Shown one piece after another: positions 1 through 6,937 of a stretch of 64,000 bases of DNA; position 1 is the first letter of the stretch, and each line of letters opens with the position of its first letter. Made by a program: the position numbers and the translations under genes. The stretch is from Bacillota bacterium (GTDB lineage Bacteria; Bacillota; Clostridia; Oscillospirales; Ruminococcaceae): assembly GCA_023460535.1 (NCBI GenBank), contig JAEWPV010000016.1, positions 124,001 to 188,000 of the forward strand, read 5' to 3'. The notes below the pieces were generated by a model, which worked only from the letters and a program-made list of their open reading frames with translations, made no database searches and was not told the DNA's origin.

Positions 1-18
1 ATATAAAAACCTCCGGAC

Positions 19-942
19 TCAATTGGTTTGGTTTTGGGTATCGTCCGGCGAACCTTTTATGTTATACAGCCGCTCCAATTGAGGATATTTTTCTATAATA
101 ACCTTATTTGCCTTCTCAAGGCGGTCGCAGTACTGCCGATACGCGGGACTCAGCTGCCTAAGCCCTTCAAGAAACACCTCGGAATATCCGCTGTTCTTTT
201 GGAACTCGGTCAGCAGCACCACCATTCTTCCCGCGGGGGATTGGGCAAAGTCGTCCGAGGTGCGGTACGCGATATATCGCTCAAAGTCCAGTGACTGTAA
301 AAGAGAGTCGGGGTCGGCGATGGTCTCTTCCATCACCCGATTCAGGTCACTTTCATACTGCGAAAGCCGGGAAGCATTCGTTACGGGGATGATTTGCTCC
401 AGATAATCCTGCAGCTCCTGCGGGATTTGGGAGGACACATTATCGAGGTAGGCAATCACCTTCTCATACGCATCCCGCTGTGCGGCAGTTTCTATCGGAA
501 CATCCAAAAACCGACCGAAGTGAAAGGATAAAAACAGTCCGTAGCTGCCGGGAAAGGATAGGATCAGCCTTTCGCGAATGGTGACGGGGCTTATTTCACT
601 CTGCTGCAACCGCAAAAAGGTTGCGTCGATATCGTATGTGTTGATTAAACGTTCGATGCAGTCCTGCCCCGCGTTGAGCCTGCGGATGCGCAGCTCGTTT
701 AAATGCTTGTAGCGCGCAAGCGCGACCGGTTTGCTTGTACTGGTTAAAACGGTGCGGATATCCGGAATGCTCAAGCCGCATCTTCTCAGCACGGCAATCT
801 CCTTCAGGGTGCTTACCTGCTCTGCATCGTAATCTCGGTACCCGTTTTCCAGAATCTGCGGCGCAATCAGACCCTGCTGCTCGTAATACTCAACCGCCTT
901 TTTGGTTAATCCGCACCGATTGCAGACCTCGTGAATTAACAT
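19..942 (-). CDS. MerR-family transcriptional regulator
   Basis: A 307-residue DNA-binding regulator. Residues 1-70 form a MerR-type winged helix (helix-turn-helix, a YYEQQGLI segment, then NGYRDYD and a wing ending near LRRCGLSIPDI). The C-terminal 230 residues are a helical effector or dimerisation region with no motif I recognise, longer than in minimal MerR proteins. The open frame continues far upstream, but the ATG at 942 has a GGAG ribosome site just before it, starts the MerR fold exactly, and lies behind a promoter with MerR geometry (965-995), so the upstream extension is not coding. The family activates by untwisting promoters with a long spacer; autoregulation is likely. The inducer cannot be read. 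The gene stands alone on the minus strand. Confidence 0.88.
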   Translation of the reverse strand: MLIHEVCNRCGLTKKAVEYYEQQGLIAPQILENGYRDYDAEQVSTLKEIAVLRRCGLSIPDIRTVLTSTSKPVALARYKHLNELRIRRLNAGQDCIERLINTYDIDATFLRLQQSEISPVTIRERLILSFPGSYGLFLSFHFGRFLDVPIETAAQRDAYEKVIAYLDNVSSQIPQELQDYLEQIIPVTNASRLSQYESDLNRVMEETIADPDSLLQSLDFERYIAYRTSDDFAQSPAGRMVVLLTEFQKNSGYSEVFLEGLRQLSPAYRQYCDRLEKANKVIIEKYPQLERLYNIKGSPDDTQNQTN

Positions 943-964
943 CGTGATCACTCCTCTCCCCTGT

Positions 965-995
965 ACCTTACACCAACCCCCAAGGGAACAGTCAA
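965..995 (-). promoter_or_regulatory. MerR-type promoter with 19-bp spacer and dyad
   Basis: On the minus strand, TTGACT (990-995) and TAAGGT (965-970) are separated by exactly 19 bp, the over-long spacer typical of promoters controlled by MerR proteins. The spacer and flanks hold an imperfect dyad with GT.CCTT and AAGG.AC arms centred near 977. It lies directly upstream of the MerR gene, which suggests autoregulation. Confidence 0.75.
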
Positions 996-1225
996 GCGTT
1001 TTGTAAAAAATCTGTTGGCGGCAGACACCCGGTTTAAGCACGCGGCGAGCCGGTGCAGTTGCCGCACAAACAGCACAAACGAGCAGGATGCAATTACAGC
1101 TATTATACCATATTTGTGCTATAATAAAAAACAGGAAGCATTCGGCAATATTTTGTGTGTTTTTGCAAACTAATACAGTATAAGCGTCGTTTTTGCGCGG
1201 ACGCCGGAAAGGATTTAAACGCAAT

Positions 1226-1915
1226 ATGAAGGAGACAATCTTTACAATCCCCATCAGCGAGGTTTTTGAACCTAGGGACGGTTGCCCGCTGTGCAGGATG
1301 CACGATACCTTAGAGGAGCGTGCGTTGGACGCAATTATGGGTGCTGCTATGATGGAACCGGTTATTCGGATACAAACCAACAAGCTGGGTTTTTGCGCCA
1401 CGCATTTTGACGGCATGCTGACGCGCAAGAACCGCCTGTCACTGGGGCTGATGCTGGAGAGCCACCTGAAGTCGGTACAGCAGATGTTGCCCAGCGAGCG
1501 GGAGGAGAAGGCGGGCAAGGCGGACGTGCGCAAGATAACCGAGATGTTAAGCAGCTGCTATGTGTGCGAAAAGATAGAAGGCTCGATGCAGCAGATGTTG
1601 CAAAACCTGTTTTCTCTTTACCGCAAGGAGCAAAGTTTTCGGGCTCTATATGCCAGCCAGCCCTTTGTGTGCATTCCGCACTATACCATGCTGATTCAGG
1701 GCGCGCAAAAGGCAATACCCAAAAAGGAGTTGCCCGAATTTATGTCGGTAACGGGCACGCTGGTGCGTGCAGGGCTTACCGAGATGCACGGGGATGTAGA
1801 CACCTTCTGCCGCATGTTTGACTACCGCAACGCGGGCAAAACCGAAAAATCCCCCCAGGTGAAGGTGGCGGTCGAGCGCGCGGTAAAGTTTTTAACGGCA
1901 CATACCCCAAGGTGA
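1226..1915 (+). CDS. DUF6062-family protein
   Basis: A 229-residue soluble protein with no signal peptide or membrane segment. It resembles the uncharacterised DUF6062 family of Clostridia: an N-terminal KETIFTIPISEVF segment, a CPLCRMHD motif (two Cys near residues 17-20), GFCATHF near residue 50, and a second pair in CYVCEKI near residue 111. The CxxC pairs with Cys and His residues suggest a metal or thiol site, which is inference. The ATG at 1226 is chosen because GGAAAGGA precedes it and the family begins MKETIF-like; the frame is open 11 codons further up without a better start. Function unknown. It runs away from the MerR gene. Confidence 0.75.
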   Translation: MKETIFTIPISEVFEPRDGCPLCRMHDTLEERALDAIMGAAMMEPVIRIQTNKLGFCATHFDGMLTRKNRLSLGLMLESHLKSVQQMLPSEREEKAGKADVRKITEMLSSCYVCEKIEGSMQQMLQNLFSLYRKEQSFRALYASQPFVCIPHYTMLIQGAQKAIPKKELPEFMSVTGTLVRAGLTEMHGDVDTFCRMFDYRNAGKTEKSPQVKVAVERAVKFLTAHTPR

Positions 1916-2412
1916 GTGGAAAATGGCAAAAGTAAAGGGGAAAAAACTTTGCGTATATTACAAAAACGTAAGGAAACGGTAAAATGCGGCAGCTTGCGGC
2001 TTGGCAGATTGCGCATTGCGTAACCGATGGGATGACATAATCAAGTTTTTCAACCGTTATGTATATAGTGTTATTCACACAATCATGCGGTTTGTATCGA
2101 CTATCCACCGAGTTTTCAACCTTTTCCACCGAGTTTTCAACATCTGTTATGTAAACTTGGGCTTTACAAGGGGTATAAGGTGTGTATTATCAACACTTTA
2201 AACCGTTTTTTCCACAATGGGTCATTGTATATTTTCTGCATATCCAATTATTTCTAAACCATTCGACAACAATCGGGCGCAAAGCAGCGCAGGGCAAACG
2301 AATAACAAGGGCGATATCCGACCAAAATAATGCAGAGATCCTGTAAAAATGCTAAGGGCTGCTAGAGTATTCGTTTTACATGGTTATCGCATTACTCAGG
2401 AGGGATAACGCC
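1916..2412. other. Gene-poor region with DnaA-box-like cluster
   Basis: No convincing gene. Positions 2047-2216 hold eight 9-mers resembling DnaA boxes, all in the same orientation: 2047, 2071 (TTATTCACA, a perfect TTATNCACA match), 2101, 2113, 2122, 2134, 2187 (TTATCAACA) and 2208 (TTTTCCACA). A 17-base direct repeat (2104-2120 and 2125-2141, period 21) creates four of them. AT-rich sequence follows at 2221-2265. This resembles firmicute oriC or a DnaA-regulated region, but no dnaA, dnaN or rpmH is in the window. Confidence 0.55.
2104..2141 (+). repeat. Two 17-base direct repeats with DnaA-box-like cores
   Basis: TCCACCGAGTTTTCAAC occurs at 2104-2120 and again at 2125-2141, spaced by 21 bp (two helical turns). 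Each copy carries a TCCACC and a TTTTCAAC core, so the four boxes lie on similar faces of the helix. Confidence 0.85.
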
Positions 2413-2688
2413 ATGCTGCGGGGCACCAATAAACGAGCGATTGAGGTTATTAACACCGAAAACGATTATTTTGAACGGATTATATTCATCGTAAAAAATG
2501 AAAAGAGAAACACCCCGGAGCCGGAGCTGCGCAGGCAGGCGCACTCCTACATGACGCTCAACGGTCCGCGTATCCGACGGGCGGTGCTGGTGCGCTCCAC
2601 CATCCTATCGACGGCGCTTAAAATTCTGGTGATTGCGGCGGCGGGGGCGGCGGTTACAGGCGTTTGCCTGATGCTGCTGTTTATGTAG
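2413..2688 (+). CDS. Small single-pass membrane protein, unknown
   Basis: A 91-residue protein. The ATG at 2413 follows an AGGAGGG ribosome site at good spacing. Residues 1-60 are charged and probably helical; residues 62-90 form one strongly hydrophobic segment rich in Ala, Val and Leu that ends the protein, so it is probably tail-anchored with the N-terminus in the cytoplasm. I do not recognise the family. It sits between the DnaA-box-like cluster and rlmB and reads the same way as rlmB, but a promoter lies between them, so it is probably its own unit. Confidence 0.6.
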   Translation: MLRGTNKRAIEVINTENDYFERIIFIVKNEKRNTPEPELRRQAHSYMTLNGPRIRRAVLVRSTILSTALKILVIAAAGAAVTGVCLMLLFM

Positions 2689-2722
2689 CGCGGATAAACC
2701 GAAAAATGTACCGGTTTTGTCG

Positions 2723-2751
2723 TTTAAATTCTTCCTTTGCTATGGTATAAT
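2723..2751 (+). promoter_or_regulatory. Extended -10 promoter for rlmB
   Basis: TGGTATAAT (2743-2751) is an extended -10 element; a weak TTTAAA at 2723 is 17 bp upstream. The start of rlmB is about 150 bases downstream, leaving an untranslated leader in which I see no known RNA motif. Confidence 0.5.
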
Positions 2752-2906
2752 CAAACTAATCGGCGGCAATTTTGCGCCTTTGGCCATGTGGGCAATAGTT
2801 TGTGGCGCAGCCGCTACATAACGTGCGGGCGCGAAGGCGGCAACTGCAACGAGCACTATGATTAAAATAACAGCCGGCGCCAAAGACGGCAAAACGGAGT
2901 AGACAG

Positions 2907-3674
2907 ATGATACAAAAAGGGACCGACAACAATACCGACGTTATCGTCGGCAGAAACGCGGTGCTGGAAGCACTGCGCACACAGGACCGCATAGACAGCG
3001 TGATGGTTGCAAAGGGAGAACGGCAGGGCAGCATCTCCAAAATTGTGGCAATCTGTCGCGACAAAGGCATCCCGGTCAAGGAGGTTTCGCCCGAAAAGCT
3101 GACGTATCTGTCTCAGGGCGAGTCTCATCAGGGGGTAGCAGCCGTTATTGCGGCGATTGTATACGCCGAGCTTTCGGACATCCTTGCCAAGGCAAAGGAG
3201 CAGGAGGCCACGCCTTTTGTGGTGATAGCCGACGGCATTGAAGACCCGCACAACCTGGGCGCGTTGATTCGGACGGCGGAGGCGGCGGGTGCCCACGGCA
3301 TGGTTATACCCAAGCGACGCAGTGCCTCGGTGACCACCGCGGTATATAAGGCGTCCGCGGGTGCGTGCGCGCATCTGCCGGTGGCGCGGGTATCCAATAT
3401 CGCCGCAGCCATAGACGAGCTAAAGCAAGAGGGGATATGGATATACGGTGCCGATATGGGCGGCGGCGACTGGTGTACGCAGGATTACGGCGGCGGGGTA
3501 GGTCTTGTCGTCGGCTCGGAGGGCGAGGGGCTCAGCCGTTTGGTAAAGGATAAATGCGATTTTATCGTGTCTTTGCCCATGTACGGCAAGGTATCGTCGC
3601 TAAACGCCTCGGTAGCAGGTGGTATTTTGATGTATGAAATTGCAAGACAGCGCGGTGGTATCAAGGCGAAATAG
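2907..3674 (+). CDS. rlmB: 23S rRNA (guanosine-2'-O-)-methyltransferase RlmB
   Basis: A 255-residue SpoU/TrmH-family RNA 2'-O-ribose methyltransferase. The N-terminal 70 residues form the substrate-binding domain (VIVGRNAVLEAL start) and the rest the knotted SPOUT catalytic domain with its three motifs: DGIEDPHNLGALIRTAEAAG near residues 109-128, VVGSEGEGLSR near residues 200-210, and the C-terminal SLNASVAGGILMYE. By family it methylates G2251 of 23S rRNA using S-adenosylmethionine; other SpoU targets are possible. The ATG follows GGAG. The large pseudo-ATPase gene starts 48 bases after its stop and may be co-transcribed. Confidence 0.92.
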   Translation: MIQKGTDNNTDVIVGRNAVLEALRTQDRIDSVMVAKGERQGSISKIVAICRDKGIPVKEVSPEKLTYLSQGESHQGVAAVIAAIVYAELSDILAKAKEQEATPFVVIADGIEDPHNLGALIRTAEAAGAHGMVIPKRRSASVTTAVYKASAGACAHLPVARVSNIAAAIDELKQEGIWIYGADMGGGDWCTQDYGGGVGLVVGSEGEGLSRLVKDKCDFIVSLPMYGKVSSLNASVAGGILMYEIARQRGGIKAK

Positions 3675-3722
3675 ACCGCGGCGTTGGTTGACCTTTTGGA
3701 CACAAAGGGGGTTAGACGTTTT

Positions 3723-6626
3723 ATGTACGACAACGAATATAATCTTGACCAGATTTTGTTCGAAGCACGAAAGCTCAGGGGGCAAAAGCGTCCGGAGCAA
3801 GGGGATAAGGTGAACGAGCAGCGCAGGCAAAGCCCTGCGGCAGGTGCGCCGCCCCGCGAGAATCCGGTAAGCGCGGTGTCTCCCTCCTACGAGGGGTATG
3901 CGGCCCGGCCCGCAGCCATACACAATACGGCACAGGCTGTGCACGGTTCTTACGCGCGTCCGGAGGAGTTTGCGTCCTACGGGCGGTCAAACAACGAGCC
4001 GCAGGCTTATGCACCGCCCGAGCCGCAGCCGGAACCGCCGCGCGGCTTTCGGATGTCGCGCGAGAGCGCGGTGTTCGGTCAGTATCAGGCACCGTCGGCA
4101 CCGGAACAGCCCGGTCACGGCGGACGTACCCGCCCGGAGCTAAGCGCGGAGTACGAAAGACCGCAGCATCCCGCGCCCACCCCCCGCAAAGCGCAAAGCA
4201 GCGGGCGGGCAGACGACATCAACGCCGAGTATGCGGCGCTTCGCTCCCGTTACGAAGCGCAGGAGCCGCCGCTAAGCCGGGCAAGCTATGACAGCGCCCG
4301 ACGGGAGCAGGACGGACGGGAGGACAGGGCACCGCGTCGTCAGTCTTGGGACGAATATACCGCTGCCCGGCAACCGCAAGACGCCCCCGTTTACAGGCAG
4401 GAGTACACAAGACCCGAACGGGATGCCGAGCCCGCACCCTATATCCCCAAAATACAATACACCGAGCCGGAGGAATACACCCAACCGGAGCATTACGCCC
4501 CGCCGGTGCAAGATACCCGGCGGGAGCAATATGAGCAGCCGGTGCAATACGACCAGCCGGTGCAATACGACCAGCCGGTTGAGGAAGCACTGCCCCCGCC
4601 CGTCCAGCCGACGGAGCAGCCGCGCGCCGGCTTTGTGCTGCGCCGCACACCCCGGTCACCCGAGCCGTTGCCGCTTGTTGCCGAACCGGAGTATGTACCG
4701 CCCGCTCCCGCTTTTGAGGAGACACGGCAGTTCGACACCGCGTCGCTGGAGCAGGAGCAACCCGAGGCTGCGCAGGAGATATCTCTGCCGTCGCAGGGCA
4801 GCCCCGGCTCCCGCTGGCAGGCATACCGCATGCTGGGGCAGGAAGAGGGGGACGAAGGCGGCTGGACCGAGGACGGGGAGGACGAGCAGGACGAAAACGA
4901 TCTAAACCGCCCAGAGGACATGCAACGGGTTCGTCGGCTGTTGGGCAGACATCTGATTGTATCTGCGGTTCGTCTTGGTGTGCTTACCTTAACGGGGGGC
5001 GCGTCAATCTACTTTGTGCTCGCTACCATAGCAACCGTGCTGCCCATACCCGAGTCGTTTCATCCGCAGCAGGCGCCGGGGATGTTTGCGCTGGTGCTGT
5101 TTATTCTGTCGCTTGTCAGCTTTGCCGTATGCCTTCCGTCCATTGGCGGCGGGCTGGTTTCGCTGGTTAAGCTAAAGGCCGACGGCAACAGCATGCCGGC
5201 GGTCGCCAGTCTTTCTACCATGCTTTATACGCTGGCGTTTGCCATAAGCCCTGCGCTGTTTGCAAACCAAAACGCACAGATGTACTGTGCGGTGGCGATT
5301 ACCGGTCTGTGGTTTTATGCCGCGGGCAAGCTAATGGCAGCCAGACGCACGCTGCATAACCTATCGGTCATCGGCAGCGGCGAACAGCTTTTTGCCGTGC
5401 GCGTGCTGGAAGGCGAAGGGATTGCCGAGGAGATGGCGCCCCTGCTTGCCGACGGTCATCCGAAGATTGCCGCATTGCAGCCCGCAGGCTTTTTAAAGGG
5501 ACTGCTGCACCACTCGGGTGCAAGTGTTCAGGAAAAGGGCATCAGCCGTATTTTGTCCCCCATCTGTGTGGGCGCGGCGGCGGTGCTTTCCGCTTCCTCC
5601 TACTTTTTATACCGGGATGTGCTAACCTGCTTTACGGTGTTTACCGCCGTTGTGTGCGTGTGCTCGCCGTTTACGGTGCTGTTTGGCGAAAACCTGCCCC
5701 TGTTGCGCGCATCCCGCAGCCTAACGGCCCAGGGCGGGCTGATTGCGGGCGGAGAGGCAGCCGAAACGGTAGCCGACGCCACCGCAGTGGTGGTGGATGC
5801 CGCCCAGCTGTTTAACTCGGGGGGCATTACCCTCCACGGTATACGCACCTTTAAGGGCGGACGAATCGATGTGTCAATCCTTGCCGCGGCCAGCGTGATG
5901 GAGAAGATCGGCGGCACCATGTCGGAGGTGTTTTTCCACATTATCGAGGGTCGCACCGAAATTCTTGAGGATGTGGACGACGTGGTGTATGAAGAGGGCA
6001 TGGGGCTTTCGGCGTGGGTGGACGGTCAGCATGTGCTAATTGGCAACCGCGAGCTGATGCGGCACCACGGCATTGAGCTGCCGCCCCGAGAGTACGAGCA
6101 GAAGTACCGCCAGGAGCAACGGCATATCCTGTACTTGTCGGCGGGCGGCGAGCTTTCCTCGATGTTTGTCATCTCCTACAACGCGACCGATGCGGTGTAC
6201 GAAAAAATAAAGCGGCTGGAGCGTGCGGGCGTGACCCTGATTGTACACTCCACCGACCCCAATATCACGCGCGAGATGCTTACCGAGCTGTTTGAGGTGG
6301 ATTACGACCTGATTCAAATCATGCCCCCGCATCTGCACGGGGTCTACGCGCAGCAGACAGCCGCGGCAGACACCGCCGAGGCACAGGCGGCGACGATGGG
6401 CGGCGCGCTTTCGTTGCTTGACATCTTTGCGGTGGCGGGTAAAATCCGCGCGGCGGGTGCGTTATCCTCCGTGGCGCAAACTCTGTTTATGATTGCGGGC
6501 TACGCCGTTACCACCATCATCACCTTCTTCTTCGGCATTTCGCTGATTAACCCGTTGCTGCTGCTTTCTTACCAGCTGGTAGCCGCGCTCATCACCATGG
6601 TGACGCTCTCACTGCGCAGGTATTAG
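3723..6626 (+). CDS. Large membrane protein with degenerate P-type ATPase core
   Basis: A 967-residue protein. Residues 1-400 are low complexity, rich in Pro, Gln, Glu, Tyr and Arg, with short repeats such as QYDQPV, and look disordered. From about residue 405 there are several hydrophobic segments arranged like a heavy-metal P-type ATPase: CSPF near 645 where metal pumps have CPC, then an actuator/P-domain-like region and two closing membrane segments. The catalytic motifs are broken: the DKTGT signature reads DAAQL near 693, TGD is replaced by HSTD near 843, and GDGxND is absent, while LIGNRELM resembles the N-domain. It is therefore unlikely to be a pump. I chose ATG 3723 over a TTG at 3684 because of the upstream AAGGGGG. 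It follows rlmB closely. Confidence 0.7.
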   Translation: MYDNEYNLDQILFEARKLRGQKRPEQGDKVNEQRRQSPAAGAPPRENPVSAVSPSYEGYAARPAAIHNTAQAVHGSYARPEEFASYGRSNNEPQAYAPPEPQPEPPRGFRMSRESAVFGQYQAPSAPEQPGHGGRTRPELSAEYERPQHPAPTPRKAQSSGRADDINAEYAALRSRYEAQEPPLSRASYDSARREQDGREDRAPRRQSWDEYTAARQPQDAPVYRQEYTRPERDAEPAPYIPKIQYTEPEEYTQPEHYAPPVQDTRREQYEQPVQYDQPVQYDQPVEEALPPPVQPTEQPRAGFVLRRTPRSPEPLPLVAEPEYVPPAPAFEETRQFDTASLEQEQPEAAQEISLPSQGSPGSRWQAYRMLGQEEGDEGGWTEDGEDEQDENDLNRPEDMQRVRRLLGRHLIVSAVRLGVLTLTGGASIYFVLATIATVLPIPESFHPQQAPGMFALVLFILSLVSFAVCLPSIGGGLVSLVKLKADGNSMPAVASLSTMLYTLAFAISPALFANQNAQMYCAVAITGLWFYAAGKLMAARRTLHNLSVIGSGEQLFAVRVLEGEGIAEEMAPLLADGHPKIAALQPAGFLKGLLHHSGASVQEKGISRILSPICVGAAAVLSASSYFLYRDVLTCFTVFTAVVCVCSPFTVLFGENLPLLRASRSLTAQGGLIAGGEAAETVADATAVVVDAAQLFNSGGITLHGIRTFKGGRIDVSILAAASVMEKIGGTMSEVFFHIIEGRTEILEDVDDVVYEEGMGLSAWVDGQHVLIGNRELMRHHGIELPPREYEQKYRQEQRHILYLSAGGELSSMFVISYNATDAVYEKIKRLERAGVTLIVHSTDPNITREMLTELFEVDYDLIQIMPPHLHGVYAQQTAAADTAEAQAATMGGALSLLDIFAVAGKIRAAGALSSVAQTLFMIAGYAVTTIITFFFGISLINPLLLLSYQLVAALITMVTLSLRRY

Positions 6627-6655
6627 CCGAATTGTATCGAATTGCTACGCCATTC

Positions 6656-6702
6656 TCGACGGTCAGATTGTGTAATATACATAATTTGGCCGTCGAATTT
6701 TT
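6656..6702 (+). terminator. Rho-independent terminator
   Basis: A 14-bp stem (TCGACGGTCAGATT at 6656-6669 with 6683-6696, two G-U pairs) is followed by ATTTTT. It closes the rlmB to pseudo-ATPase transcript. Confidence 0.8.
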
Positions 6703-6746
6703 GACGATTTGAATGGACATATCACACAAAACTTAAAAAATATACG

Positions 6747-6775
6747 TTGAAAATTATGTGTAAATAGGCTATAAT
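6747..6775 (+). promoter_or_regulatory. Sigma-A promoter for EF-G-like gene
   Basis: TTGAAA (6747-6752), a 17-bp spacer and TATAAT (6770-6775). It leaves a leader of about 155 bases before the TTG start. Confidence 0.75.
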
Positions 6776-6937
6776 ATTTGTTAATGCTGCTGGTTTTGAA
6801 GGCTTGCTGTGCCGCAATGTGGGAAAAGGATACACCGGCATCTGCTTTGGCGGGAATAAGAAATTAGCACATTACTGAAACGGTAAGGTTTGCGCGCAAG
6901 GCTTATAGCGGCGAACCGAAGAAAGGGGCGAAGGAAA

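Noticed and set aside
943..1533. Extension of the MerR frame by 197 codons
   Set aside because: It runs over the 19-bp-spacer promoter and has no ribosome site; the ATG at 942 with GGAG starts the MerR fold exactly.
2104..2141. Direct repeats as a CRISPR seed
   Set aside because: Only two copies of 17 bases with a 4-base gap, no spacers of equal length and no cas genes; DnaA-box repeats explain them better.
4219..4921. Long frames opposite and beside the pseudo-ATPase N-terminus
   Set aside because: They arise from the GC-rich, low-complexity codons of that region and have no starts or family features.
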